A stretch of 38,254 nt of DNA from Candidatus Omnitrophota bacterium (GCA_018817165.1 JAHITY010000102.1:1-38254); one strand, 5' to 3'. Positions 1 to 8,893 are shown, numbered from the stretch's first letter. Made by a program: numbers and translations. The notes: generated by a model not told the origin, from the sequence alone.

Positions 1-1
1 A

Positions 2-484
2 TATCTAAAAAAGTTTGGTTTTACTGAAAAGGAAATAGAATTTTCCTCTGCTCAAATTGGCGAAAGGTTTAAACTGAATGAAAAAGGCTATGAAACTGAA
101 GAACGTGTAGCATTCAAGCTCTACCAGGGGTTTAAGATTAAAAGCAAAGATGTGTATAAAATCGAAAAGCTTTCTGCGGACATAGTCGAGGTTTTGGGAG
201 AAGGGGTGCAGCTTGCAGTTAAAGATCCAAAATTTATTAACACAAAGATCGAAGATCTGAAGTTGGAAATGATCGGCATGGCAACGGGTAATGCCAAGGA
301 TAGAGCGCAGGTAGTATCCAAGCAAGGTAAATTCTCTCTAGGCCCAATAGCATCAGTGAGAATAGGCGTATTCCAAATAACTCCTTTGAATTCTACGGAA
401 ATCTCTGATTATGGAATGAATGACACCAGCAGCATTGAGAAAGAAATAAAGAGTGTTGTTGAGATTGAGTATTTTGTGAAGTGA
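2..484 (+). CDS. SIMPL (DUF541) domain protein, C-terminal part
   Basis: The open frame runs in from the window edge, so the start is missing and about 160 residues are visible. The stretch with 'LKLEMIGMATGNAKDRAQ' followed by LGPI and GVFQITP, then an acidic 'DYGMNDTSSIEK' segment and a final beta strand, matches the C-terminal half of SIMPL/DUF541 proteins. These are usually exported proteins of uncertain function. The ATG at 152 is internal and is not the real start, because the frame and the family similarity continue upstream of it. The stop overlaps a GTG that could start the next gene. Family call is from recognition of the conserved pattern; function is unknown. Confidence 0.75.
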   Translation, partial: YLKKFGFTEKEIEFSSAQIGERFKLNEKGYETEERVAFKLYQGFKIKSKDVYKIEKLSADIVEVLGEGVQLAVKDPKFINTKIEDLKLEMIGMATGNAKDRAQVVSKQGKFSLGPIASVRIGVFQITPLNSTEISDYGMNDTSSIEKEIKSVVEIEYFVK

Positions 485-501
485 GAATGCTTATTAGGAT
501 A

Positions 502-711
502 ATGGACAAACTTATAACTTTAAAAGAGCTCAGTGAAATATTAAAAGTACCTCCAAGTACCATCTATTCTTGGACTCATATGCAATTTATTCCGCATTAT
601 AAATTAGGGAAGAGCTTGCGATTTAAAGAATCTGATATTGAGAAGTGGTTGCAAAAGCGCTATTGCAAAGGACGAGCAACTAGGAAGATTGATATAAATA
701 CAATTTTATAG
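502..711 (+). CDS. Excisionase-like helix-turn-helix DNA-binding protein
   Basis: A 69-residue protein starting MDKLITLKELSEIL. The segment LKELSEILKVPPSTIYSW is the helix-turn-helix, and LGKSLRFKESDIEKWL is the wing and last helix typical of MerR/excisionase-like HTH_17 proteins. I chose the ATG at 502 because the family normally starts here; GTG 481 and ATG 487 in the same frame would add seven or five residues and overlap the previous stop. Proteins of this kind either control excision of mobile elements or act as small repressors. No integrase is visible beside it, so a role in a mobile element is only suggested by the accessory surroundings. Confidence 0.75.
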   Translation: MDKLITLKELSEILKVPPSTIYSWTHMQFIPHYKLGKSLRFKESDIEKWLQKRYCKGRATRKIDINTIL

Positions 712-799
712 AAAGTAAATCAAGTGATAACTAGGAGTATAATTATTACATATTATTGTTTTTAGGGGAGTGTGAATTGGATTATTTGTTTGGAGTGAG

Positions 800-1516
800 A
801 TGAAAAGCGAGCGATTACGAAAAATTGAAGCGGAAAATGCTAAGTTAGAGAGGGAAACTCCTTTTAATTTTTGTGATAGATGGTGCGCGCGCTGTGTTTT
901 TGAAAGACAAATTCGCTGTAAGCTTTATCAAGATGAGCTTGAACAAAAATTGACTTGCATCGCACACGGTAAAGACGAAGATGATTTGGAAATAACCGAG
1001 CAGGTAATCTTTCGGCAATTTTCGGACATGGATAAGGCAATTGAAAATTTGGGGGATGAATATGGCATTGAATCTGATTTTGAGCAGTCAGAGTGTTTTG
1101 ACGCGAAAGAGGAGATAGCTAATCTACGAAAATCAATTAAAGATAATGCATTAGTTTGTGCCGCCGATGAATACTTTAAAAGAGCACATGAATTTTTAAA
1201 AGACAATTTTTATGATAAAAAGTTTTTGGACCAGAAACTTAGCGCTGATTTTGAAACGGTAAATTGGTATCATACCCTTCTTACGGTAAAACTTCATAGG
1301 GCCCTTAGTTCGTTTGGCGATGATGCTGACACTGATTTTGAGTTTTATGATGCGGTTGCGCAGTTTGCGGTTTGTCGAAAAGCAATTGAAGGCTCGCTAC
1401 AGGCATTGCGCAGTATTCAACAGGTATATCCAGGGCAGCTGAGTAATATTACTCAACTATTGGCGCTTTTGAATAATATATCAAATAGAATTGAAAAGCA
1501 CGAAGAGATGATCTAA
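800..1516 (+). CDS. Hypothetical protein with N-terminal Cys cluster
   Basis: I do not recognise this 238-residue protein. The start is supported by GGAGTGAG just upstream of the ATG. The N-terminus is charged (KSERLRKIEAENAKLERE) and is followed by five cysteines at 25, 29, 32, 40 and 53, in the order C-x3-C-x2-C-x7-C, which could bind a metal or a cluster. The rest is acidic and helical, with an aromatic patch around NWYHTLLTVKLHRAL (about 150-165) that looks like a helical bundle. No membrane segment or signal peptide is seen. It stands alone between the HTH gene and the RhuM fragment, both accessory in character. Confidence 0.6.
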   Translation: MKSERLRKIEAENAKLERETPFNFCDRWCARCVFERQIRCKLYQDELEQKLTCIAHGKDEDDLEITEQVIFRQFSDMDKAIENLGDEYGIESDFEQSECFDAKEEIANLRKSIKDNALVCAADEYFKRAHEFLKDNFYDKKFLDQKLSADFETVNWYHTLLTVKLHRALSSFGDDADTDFEFYDAVAQFAVCRKAIEGSLQALRSIQQVYPGQLSNITQLLALLNNISNRIEKHEEMI

Positions 1517-1628
1517 AGATTGAAAGGGAGAGAAAAGGGGTTATTGCTTTGATTTGCCTTCCATGAGACATAGAGCTATAATTAATATTATAGTTATATC
1601 TAGTAATTTTATCTAAGGAGTTTGATTT

Positions 1629-2198
1629 ATGAAATCACAAGAAAAATCTAAAGGTCAGGTTGTTGTTTATAAAAATAAAGTAGAGGTTCGGCTTGAGAAG
1701 GAGACTGTTTGGCTGACGCAGCAACATATGGCGGATCTCTTTGATATTGAGCGCAGTGTTATAACAAAGCATATTAGTAATATATTTAAAACTAAAGAGT
1801 TGTATGAAAAAAGCAATGTGCAGAAAATGCACATTGCAAATTCTGATAAACCAGTGAAATTATATAGTCTGGATATGATTATTTCGGTTGGTTATAGGGT
1901 TAATTCAAAAAGGGGCACCCAATTTCGTATCTGGGCGACCAATGTATTAAGAAAGCATTTGGTCGATGGTTATACGATTAATGATAAGCGGCTTAAAGCA
2001 GCAGAATACAAATACTTAGAATTGCAGAAATCAATAAAGCTTATTGGTAATCTCATTACCTTTGAAGGCACTACAGATGAAACCAAGGGGATAGTGCAGG
2101 TCATAACGGGATATAGCAGGGCATTGGATATTTTAGATGATTATGACCATCAGCGTTTGGTTATTCCAATGCGGGTTCGGAAATGGTATCTTCGATAA
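1629..2198 (+). CDS. RhuM family protein, truncated before its C-terminal domain
   Basis: The 189 residues match the N-terminal part of RhuM-family proteins: VRLEKETVWLTQQHMADLF (about 19-37), then ITKHISNIF, VKLYSLDMIISVGYRVNSKRGTQFRIWAT in pieces, and DILDDYDHQRL near the end. Family members I know continue for roughly another 130-150 residues, often as a Fic/Doc-type domain. Here the frame stops soon after the DYDHQRL motif, and the DNA beyond it falls into a repeated sequence that also occurs at 6997. AAGGAG lies at a good distance before the ATG. The gene is probably a remnant; the truncation could also be a genuine short form. Confidence 0.75.
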   Translation: MKSQEKSKGQVVVYKNKVEVRLEKETVWLTQQHMADLFDIERSVITKHISNIFKTKELYEKSNVQKMHIANSDKPVKLYSLDMIISVGYRVNSKRGTQFRIWATNVLRKHLVDGYTINDKRLKAAEYKYLELQKSIKLIGNLITFEGTTDETKGIVQVITGYSRALDILDDYDHQRLVIPMRVRKWYLR

Positions 2199-2220
2199 GC
2201 TCCGGACAAAGAATCTTCCT

Positions 2221-2274
2221 TATAACTTTATCTCAAATTTTCCCAAATTTGGTGGATTTTGAGCTATTTGCTAT
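2221..2274 (+). repeat. Dispersed direct repeat, copy A
   Basis: This ~54-bp stretch recurs at 6997-7050 in the same orientation with about 80-85 percent identity and one single-base gap by eye. Shared blocks are TATAACTTTATCTC, AAATTTGGTGGATTT and GCTATTTG. Weaker similarity continues to a shared GAGATAGT about 45 bp further on. Copy A lies directly behind the broken RhuM gene. Confidence 0.75.
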
Positions 2275-2422
2275 TTATGCAACGCATGGATGAGAACCTT
2301 AAGGGGTATGGGGAGATAGTCTCCGATATTATAGGAATTAAATTGACTTTTAATTTAATTCATTTTAAACTCATTAAATAATACTTATCAGTTATTTTAA
2401 ATAATATGGGATATAATTAATT

Positions 2423-4429
2423 ATGATTAGAAGACGGCTTTTTATCTCAATTATTTGCGCATTTATTGTTTTGTTTTTTATGTGTAATAAGCGTTTATTA
2501 GCTGAAGATTTTATATATACTATTATTTCTTCTGATAGTACAGATGCTGCTGTTGTAAATCTGCAGAAAAGCCTTTCCACTATGTTGGGACAAGATATTC
2601 TCTCAAATAATATCAATTACAATTCTCCTGAAGCAAAAAAAATAATCAATCAGTTAGGAATTAAGCTTATTCCTTATATTGTATTTGAAAAAGAAGCTGG
2701 AAAATACGATAAATTTTCTGAGATGGCGCGAAAGGGGATGGTCGTCAAAAAAGAGGATAAATATGTAATTCCTGATAAAATGCTTTTTCCTCTTGGTGTA
2801 ATGTTTTTAGAAAGGACCGTAAAAGAGCGGCAGCTTGATGTATTTATGATGAGCCAGTGTCCTTTAGGCAATGATGCTTTAAATCAACTGGATACTTATC
2901 TGAGTGCTAACCCCGGAATATTTGATATTAATGTTCATTATATGGTTGAATTCAGTGAGTTTGGGGTAAGTTCTAAAAGGGGGCCTGAAGAGGTTAAAGA
3001 GGCTATTCGCCAAATTTTAATTCAAAAATATTATCCTGATAAATTCTGGCAGTATCGTAGAGCTGTATATTTACAAAAAAAAGATTCTAAAGCTGCATGT
3101 AATGCATTAGGAATAGATCATGATATAGTTGATTCTAAGAAAGAAGAAGGTATTGCTCTTCTTAAAGGTGATTTTAACCTTTGCAATGAATTAAATATCG
3201 ATAATTCCGTGAATTATTCGCCGACATTTTTATGGGAAAATAATCGCAGCTTTCCTTCAATGAGGCAACTATCTGAGCATATTATGCAGGAAAGTTTTTC
3301 AAATTCTGAGAAAGGAAAAATGCAAGACGGAGTTTTGCCTATAATCGTGTTTTATGGGCCTAGATGTCCTCATTGCAGGAAATTTTTAGAAAAACAGGTT
3401 CCTGAGTTGGAAAAGGAATTTGGGGATAAGATTTCTTTTGTTTTTTACAATATACAAACTCCCCAGCATGCTGAAAGAAAAATGGAGATGGAAGCAGAAT
3501 ATGGGGTAAAAAAGATTGACCATATTCCGCAGGTTTATATAGCCGGGCATGCTCTGGTGGGAAGCAGACAGATAAATAAAGAACTTCGAAATATTATTAA
3601 AAAAGATGTAAATATTAAAAAAAAAAGCATATCTGAAGAAATAAACATATCAATTCCAATAAATTCTGATTCTTATCTTAAAAAAATCAGCGAGCGTTTT
3701 CACTCCTTTACTCTAATAGCTATAACTAGTAGCGGTTTATTAGACGGCATTAATCCTTGTGCATTTAGCACAATAGTATTCTTCATGTCTTTTTTAGTTT
3801 TTGCAAAATTTAGTTTTCGTAGAATGGCGCTGGTAGGGGGTTTTTTTATCTTGGCTGTTTTTATTACTTATTTAGGGTTAGGGTTGGGGGTATTTGTATG
3901 GCTGGAAAAAATAAAAACTTTTGTTATTATATCGGAATATTTTGATTTAATAATAGGAGGGATAACAATCTTATTGGGGGTAGCAAGTTTATATGATTAT
4001 TTTATTTATACAAAGAATGGGACAAGTAAAGGGGTCTTATTAAAGTTGCCTTCGGTTGTTAAAAAAAATATTCATTTGTTAATAGGCACACTGCGGGATA
4101 AGGGTACTGCTGGAATGGTAAAGCTTTTGTTGTTTTCATTTGGTCTTGGAGTTATTGTTTCATTGCTGGAATCAGTGTGCACAGGACAGGTATATGTGCC
4201 TATATTGAGTTTTATGATAAAAATGAATATGAGTAGATGGAAAGCTTTTTTGTATCTGTTGCTTTACAATTTAATGTTTATATTACCTTTGATTGTGGTT
4301 TTTTTATCGACGCTTTTTGGTATTAATTCCAAATGGTGGGCAAAATTTGTTCAGACAAATGTAGGGAGAATTAAGCTAATAACAGCGATATTCTTTTTCA
4401 CTATAGGTGCATTAATAATGCTGATTTAG
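2423..4429 (+). CDS. Thioredoxin-like / CcdA-type transmembrane thiol-disulfide protein (DsbD-like fusion)
   Basis: A 668-residue fusion. Residues 5-25 are a signal anchor. A DsbA-like region follows (about 135-300) with MSQC146PLGN and a YSPTFLW cis-proline-like loop. A second thioredoxin fold (about 305-400) carries the redox motif C315-P-H-C318 and an IPQVYI loop. From about 430 to the end come six or so membrane helices with the CcdA/DsbD cysteines in GINPC446AF and SVC586TGQ. By analogy with DsbD, electrons would move from the cytoplasm through C446/C586 to the outer-facing CPHC. The domain order (thioredoxins before the membrane part) differs from classical DsbD. No clear Shine-Dalgarno sequence precedes the ATG. 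It leads a three-gene envelope block. Confidence 0.85.
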   Translation: MIRRRLFISIICAFIVLFFMCNKRLLAEDFIYTIISSDSTDAAVVNLQKSLSTMLGQDILSNNINYNSPEAKKIINQLGIKLIPYIVFEKEAGKYDKFSEMARKGMVVKKEDKYVIPDKMLFPLGVMFLERTVKERQLDVFMMSQCPLGNDALNQLDTYLSANPGIFDINVHYMVEFSEFGVSSKRGPEEVKEAIRQILIQKYYPDKFWQYRRAVYLQKKDSKAACNALGIDHDIVDSKKEEGIALLKGDFNLCNELNIDNSVNYSPTFLWENNRSFPSMRQLSEHIMQESFSNSEKGKMQDGVLPIIVFYGPRCPHCRKFLEKQVPELEKEFGDKISFVFYNIQTPQHAERKMEMEAEYGVKKIDHIPQVYIAGHALVGSRQINKELRNIIKKDVNIKKKSISEEINISIPINSDSYLKKISERFHSFTLIAITSSGLLDGINPCAFSTIVFFMSFLVFAKFSFRRMALVGGFFILAVFITYLGLGLGVFVWLEKIKTFVIISEYFDLIIGGITILLGVASLYDYFIYTKNGTSKGVLLKLPSVVKKNIHLLIGTLRDKGTAGMVKLLLFSFGLGVIVSLLESVCTGQVYVPILSFMIKMNMSRWKAFLYLLLYNLMFILPLIVVFLSTLFGINSKWWAKFVQTNVGRIKLITAIFFFTIGALIMLI

Positions 4430-4486
4430 TTAATAATATATATATTCTGAAAAATTAATTAGACATGATGTTTCATGAAATATTTA

Positions 4487-4515
4487 TTGACATAGCAAAG
4501 CTGTAACCGTATTAT
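4487..4515 (+). promoter_or_regulatory. Sigma70-type promoter of the DUF3015 gene
   Basis: TTGACA at 4487-4492 and TATTAT at 4510-4515 are separated by 17 bp. The predicted start at about 4522 leaves a leader of about 43 nt before the ATG at 4566, which has AAGGAAAGGA upstream. Confidence 0.75.
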
Positions 4516-4565
4516 ATTAATAATGATATATCAATGCTAATCTTTACCTAAGGAAAGGATGTAGT

Positions 4566-5042
4566 ATGAAGAAATTTTTTGTTAGTGTAATTATTGTTTT
4601 ATGTGCTTTTGCGGTATTTGTTCAGCCTGTAATGGCTAGAAGTTTTGCTGAAATCTATACAGAGTGTGGTTTAGGGGCAATGCTTTTTCCGAATAAAAAG
4701 CATGCAGCTCTTGCTGTAACTACCAATATTGTATGGGATTGGGGTACAACCGCAATCAGTTCTCAACTTTCCAGCCCTGACTCATGTTTGGGGGGAAAAG
4801 ATATGGTGGCTACTTTTATCTATCATTCATATGATTCAATAGAACAGGAATTAGCTAGTGGATCAGGTGAGTATCTTGATGAATTGGTCGAATTGGTAGG
4901 AGATAAATCAACAGATAAACAGGAATTTGTATCTGCTTTACGTAAAGATTTTACTGAACTTGTTGCAGTTTCTATTTATACCAATAGAACACGCTACGAA
5001 AAAGCTGAGGCATTGTATAACTTGATCTATAAACAAGCATAA
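4566..5042 (+). CDS. DUF3015 family exported protein
   Basis: A 158-residue protein with a clear signal peptide (KKFFVSVIIVLCAFAVFVQP, cleavage near MARS). The mature start has ECGLGAMLFPNKKHAALAVTTN and then SSPDSCLGG, which is the pattern of DUF3015: a Gly-rich N-terminal segment with two cysteines, followed by helices. Function is unknown. The downstream DUF4105 gene begins eight bases after its stop, so the two are surely co-transcribed; I recall this pairing from other Gram-negative genomes. With the two conserved cysteines and a thiol-redox gene directly upstream, disulfide formation in the periplasm is plausible but not shown. Confidence 0.85.
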   Translation: MKKFFVSVIIVLCAFAVFVQPVMARSFAEIYTECGLGAMLFPNKKHAALAVTTNIVWDWGTTAISSQLSSPDSCLGGKDMVATFIYHSYDSIEQELASGSGEYLDELVELVGDKSTDKQEFVSALRKDFTELVAVSIYTNRTRYEKAEALYNLIYKQA

Positions 5043-5050
5043 ACAATTTC

Positions 5051-6991
5051 TTGAATTTTCTTTTGAAGAAATATTACATTTTAGAATATTTAAGGGGTGC
5101 AGCAGTTTGTTTTTGCTGTATCCCTTTTACTTTAATTGCGATTTTCTTTTTAGCAGATACAGTTGAAGCATCTTCCAAAGTTGAGGTTTTAAATGAAGCT
5201 GAGCAACTTGACCTTGCGCATGATTCTACCTGGCTTAAGTTGATTTATTATGATTATGGTATTAAAGAAAGTCTTGTCTTGACAGATAGTTTCTTCTTAT
5301 CTCCTGAAGGAAGAACTAATCCTAGTAAAGAGTTAATAGCTACGATCGATGCTTATTTTACTGAAAGTACAGGTGACCATAAAAAAGATGCTCAATGTCG
5401 ATTTCCCGCACGCTACTATTGGCTTTCTCATAAGCTGGCTTCATTCAATTATGATATTAAAAAAACAACTTGCAAACGTTTGGAGACGTGGGAGTTGCTG
5501 GATTCAGTGGATTCGGTCAGTTTACTTTTAGTTAGCGGTTATTTTGGCAATCCTGCATCTACTTTTGGACACGCTCTATTAAAACTTAATACAGAATCTG
5601 ATGATGAATTGGGATTACTTGATTCAACATTGAATTATGGAGCAGAAATCCCCGAAAATGAGAATCCATTGGTTTATGTTATGAAGGGGCTTTTCGGAGG
5701 CTATGAAGCAAAATTTTCCGACAAGTATTTTTATACAGAAGATCTTGTCTATTCACGTACAGAATTTAGGGATATGTGGGAATATAGGCTCAATTTATCG
5801 GAGTATGAGCTGACTTTGCTCCTTTTACATATTTGGGAGATAGTGGGGAGTAAATTTGACTATTATTTCCTTGATAAAAATTGTGCTTATAAATTAGCTG
5901 AATTGGTTAATCTGGTTATTGAAGAAGAACTCCTGCCGAATAATAACCGTTTTTGGTATATCCCTGAAGAATTGTTTTACCGTTTGAATGATATTGATCA
6001 ATCAAGGATTAGATTGTCAGGAACAAAGTTTATTCAAGATGTGCGCTTTATCCCATCGAGTCAAAGAAAACTTTATTATCAGCTAAGGTTATTAAAAAAA
6101 AATGAATTGGAAATATTTAACGCTATTGTTTCGGAAGGGATTGATTCATTATCAACGCATATAAAGAAACTCGAAAAAGGCAGGCAGATATTTGTTTTGG
6201 ATAGTTTGCTTGCATACCAGCATTATCGATTGATGGCAAAAGATTCTAAAGCTAACCAAAATAGGAAAAAATTTAAAGATCAAATTTTACTGGCTAGGTT
6301 ACATTTACCAGCTCAGCCAGTTGTAAAAGTTGAGATCCCTGAGCTTGTATCACCAGCTGAAGGCTCACGGCCAATGGTTATTGGTTCTGGTTTTTCTATT
6401 GATGATGGCGGGAAAAATTTTATGAGTTTAAGCTTTGCTCCTTTTAAGAAAGAAGCTATTGGAGATAATAGCTTAGAAGGCGATGAACTAGCTGTTCTTG
6501 ATTTTGAGCTAGGAGTTTTGAAAGATAGAAATAAGGTATTTGTGAATAGGTTTGACTTAATACGTATTTTAAATCTTAATACTTTATCCGTAAAAGTAAC
6601 AGATGAAAGCAGTTTGTCTTGGAAATTACGATTGGGTTTAGATCGTGTTAAGGAGAATGAACAAGATAGCTACGATGGAGTTTTTAGCCTTGGTGGGGGC
6701 AAATCATGGTTTTTGAATAATAACATTTTAATATATGGGCTTATTGATTTTGCTGGACATACTACGTTTCCTGAGGCTAGAATAAGACCGCATATAGGGT
6801 GTAGGTTTGATTTTATGGACTTTAAAATGCTAGTCTTTAGGGGGGTAGAATCAAAGGATTATTCAGGTGGGTTTAATCCTGTTTGGGGAGGGAAAATTCA
6901 ATATACAATAACCCCGAAGACTTCTTTATATGCGGAATTTTCTAATGAGCGTGCAACGCGCTTTTCTGCAGGATTAAACTGGTATTGGTAG
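5051..6991 (+). CDS. DUF4105 (Lnb N-terminal-like) envelope protein
   Basis: A 646-residue protein. Residues 15-40 are a hydrophobic signal sequence. The region 150-290 has the DUF4105 signature: GYFGNPASTFGHALLKL, then LNYGAEIPENENP, KGLFGGYEAKF and FDYYFLDKNCAYKLAEL. The GHALLK histidine and the NCAYKL cysteine look like a papain-type or NlpC-like catalytic pair. The last ~200 residues are alternating beta strands ending in an aromatic (GLNWYW), which suggests an outer-membrane-associated beta domain. The start is TTG at 5051, eight bases after the DUF3015 stop; no ATG is available before the signal sequence. Substrate unknown. Confidence 0.85.
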   Translation: MNFLLKKYYILEYLRGAAVCFCCIPFTLIAIFFLADTVEASSKVEVLNEAEQLDLAHDSTWLKLIYYDYGIKESLVLTDSFFLSPEGRTNPSKELIATIDAYFTESTGDHKKDAQCRFPARYYWLSHKLASFNYDIKKTTCKRLETWELLDSVDSVSLLLVSGYFGNPASTFGHALLKLNTESDDELGLLDSTLNYGAEIPENENPLVYVMKGLFGGYEAKFSDKYFYTEDLVYSRTEFRDMWEYRLNLSEYELTLLLLHIWEIVGSKFDYYFLDKNCAYKLAELVNLVIEEELLPNNNRFWYIPEELFYRLNDIDQSRIRLSGTKFIQDVRFIPSSQRKLYYQLRLLKKNELEIFNAIVSEGIDSLSTHIKKLEKGRQIFVLDSLLAYQHYRLMAKDSKANQNRKKFKDQILLARLHLPAQPVVKVEIPELVSPAEGSRPMVIGSGFSIDDGGKNFMSLSFAPFKKEAIGDNSLEGDELAVLDFELGVLKDRNKVFVNRFDLIRILNLNTLSVKVTDESSLSWKLRLGLDRVKENEQDSYDGVFSLGGGKSWFLNNNILIYGLIDFAGHTTFPEARIRPHIGCRFDFMDFKMLVFRGVESKDYSGGFNPVWGGKIQYTITPKTSLYAEFSNERATRFSAGLNWYW

Positions 6992-6996
6992 GTGAG

Positions 6997-7050
6997 TATA
7001 ACTTTATCTCTAACTCCTTAAATTTGGTGGATTTGGGGCTATTTGTTATA
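6997..7050 (+). repeat. Dispersed direct repeat, copy B
   Basis: Second copy of the repeat at 2221-2274, starting six bases after the DUF4105 stop. The two copies bracket the 4.7-kb block that holds the thioredoxin/CcdA, DUF3015 and DUF4105 genes. Confidence 0.75.
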
Positions 7051-7106
7051 TAGGTTAAGGGAACATGAAACAGAGAGATAGTTATAAGGTATATCAAACA
7101 GGGCGG

Positions 7107-7188
7107 CCACTTCGACTCGCTTTGTTTATCCTGAGTTTATTGAAGGGCTCGCTCAGTGTAAACACTGAAACAGCGAAGTGGGTTTTTT
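7107..7188 (+). terminator. Palindromic element ending in a T run, likely terminator of the DUF4105 gene
   Basis: CCACTTCG at 7107-7114 pairs with CGAAGTGG at 7174-7181, which is followed by GTTTTTT. Inside lies a second hairpin, TCAGTG (7153-7158) with CACTGA (7163-7168). The TTCGACTCGCT...CTCAGTG wording resembles the palindromic intergenic repeats common in many bacterial genomes, so this may be such a repeat used as a terminator between convergent genes. Confidence 0.55.
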
Positions 7189-7224
7189 GTGCCCTAAATG
7201 AACTCAAGCGGGGCAGAGTTGATC

Positions 7225-8886
7225 TTATTCACCTGCCTTAGCGAGCATTTCTCGGGCGTGGTTTATGGCGATCAGGCTTTCTTTTTCAGCGCTCATCATT
7301 TCGGCAAGTTCTTTAACTTGTGTTTCATTTTCAAGATATTCGATTATTGTAATAGTCCGGTTGTCTTTAACTTTTTTTACTACTTTATAATGAGCGTCGG
7401 CGAAACTGGCTATTTGCGGTAAATGTGTGATCAGGATAACTTGCCGGCCTTGAGAAAGTTCTTTTAATTTGCGCCCGGTTATGGTGCCGAGCCTACCGCC
7501 AATCTGAGCGTCTATTTCATCGAATATAAGTACGGGGACAAGATCAACTTCGATCAGAGCTTTTTTTAGCGCCAGCATTACTCGCGCGGCTTCTCCGGAA
7601 GAAACTATCTCAGCCAGAGGCTTAAGGTTTTCTCCGGCATTTGGACTGATATAAAATTCTACAGAATCATAGCCATCCGGGTTTAAAGCAATTTTTTCAA
7701 ACCGGCATTCGAATTCTACTTGTTTTATCCCCAGGTCTTTAAGTTCTTTTTCTATGGTTTTTTGCAGAGCTAAAGCTGTTTTTTTACGCTGTTTGGATAT
7801 TTTATCAGCGGTTTTTTCAAGTTTTTCCTGCAGCGAAACTATTTCTTTGTTCAGGCTGGCTGTATTGTGTTCTAAATCTACCATAAGTTCGTATTTTTCT
7901 TTTGCTTGTTCGTAGAATTTGCTGGCAATTTCTAGAGTCGGCCCGTATTTGCGTTTTATCGAATAATAAATATCACAGCGGGAATTAATGTTCTGAGCGG
8001 TTTGAGGATCAAAGCAAAGGCTGTCGCGGTAAGCGGTTAAATTATTTAAAAGTTCATGGGCAGTTTCCTGCAGGGTGTTTAATTGTTCGATAAAATTTTG
8101 GGTGCTTTGATCAATTTTAGTCAGATTCTTCATTGGAGCAAATGCCCCGCGTATGGTTTCATTGATACCAGTCTGCTCATTTTCCAGGATGTCTATAACC
8201 GCATTTAAGTTTTCAGATATTCTTTCGCGATTATCAAGCTTTTTTTGTTCAGCTATAAGCTCTTCATATTTTTCCTGATCAAGGGGAACAGTACTTAATT
8301 CATTTATTTGATATTTAAGGGTTTCGAGCTCTGTTTCCCGCGAAACAGCCATTTCGTTTAATTCGGTTTGTTTTTTAAGGAGTTCGCTGTATTTATGATA
8401 ATCTTTAAGATAAGATTCTTTTAAGGCATCAATGTCGCTTAAACGGTCGAGGATTTTTATATGCGATTGCACGGAAAAAAGAAGCTGATGGTCATGCGGG
8501 CCGTGAAAATCCACAAGATTATCGCCAAGCTTTTTTAGCTGGGTTAAAGTAAGGGTAAAACCATTTATTTTTATTCGGCTTCTGCCGTCCGGGAGATAAG
8601 AACGGTTTATGATCAATTGGTTTTCCTGATTAAAATATTCCAAAAAAGCATCATAATCACTCAGAGATTTTTTATCTATTTCAAAAATTGCCTCCACAGT
8701 GCAAGGCAGTTTTGGATCACGGACCAAAGAGGTATTTACCCGTTCGCCTAAAACAAAGCGCAGGGCATCAATTAAAATCGATTTTCCTGCTCCGGTTTCA
8801 CCGGTCAGAATATTTAAATTCCGGCGAAAATCGATAGTCAGTTTATCTATCAGTCCAATATTTTGGATGGTGAGTTGTGATATCAT
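7225..8886 (-). CDS. recN: DNA repair ATPase RecN
   Basis: SMC-like ATPase that acts on double-strand breaks with RecA. From the ATG at 8886 the protein is 553 residues, the usual RecN size. It begins MISQLTIQNIGLIDKL, has Walker A GETGAGKS near residue 30, FHGPHDHQ about 130, a long central coiled coil (about 150-370, rich in K, E and L), the ABC signature SSGEAARVMLALK, Walker B VLIFDEIDAQIGG, and the HLPQIAS switch. Upstream ATG and other codons in frame would add up to 12 residues, but the promoter at 8894-8922 makes 8886 the natural start and predicts a leaderless message. It is convergent with the DUF4105 gene. Confidence 0.95.
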   Translation of the reverse strand: MISQLTIQNIGLIDKLTIDFRRNLNILTGETGAGKSILIDALRFVLGERVNTSLVRDPKLPCTVEAIFEIDKKSLSDYDAFLEYFNQENQLIINRSYLPDGRSRIKINGFTLTLTQLKKLGDNLVDFHGPHDHQLLFSVQSHIKILDRLSDIDALKESYLKDYHKYSELLKKQTELNEMAVSRETELETLKYQINELSTVPLDQEKYEELIAEQKKLDNRERISENLNAVIDILENEQTGINETIRGAFAPMKNLTKIDQSTQNFIEQLNTLQETAHELLNNLTAYRDSLCFDPQTAQNINSRCDIYYSIKRKYGPTLEIASKFYEQAKEKYELMVDLEHNTASLNKEIVSLQEKLEKTADKISKQRKKTALALQKTIEKELKDLGIKQVEFECRFEKIALNPDGYDSVEFYISPNAGENLKPLAEIVSSGEAARVMLALKKALIEVDLVPVLIFDEIDAQIGGRLGTITGRKLKELSQGRQVILITHLPQIASFADAHYKVVKKVKDNRTITIIEYLENETQVKELAEMMSAEKESLIAINHAREMLAKAGE

Positions 8887-8893
8887 AAACAGC

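Noticed and set aside
152-484. ATG at 152 as the start of the SIMPL gene
   Set aside because: The frame stays open to the window edge and the upstream residues match the family, so the gene is cut by the window.
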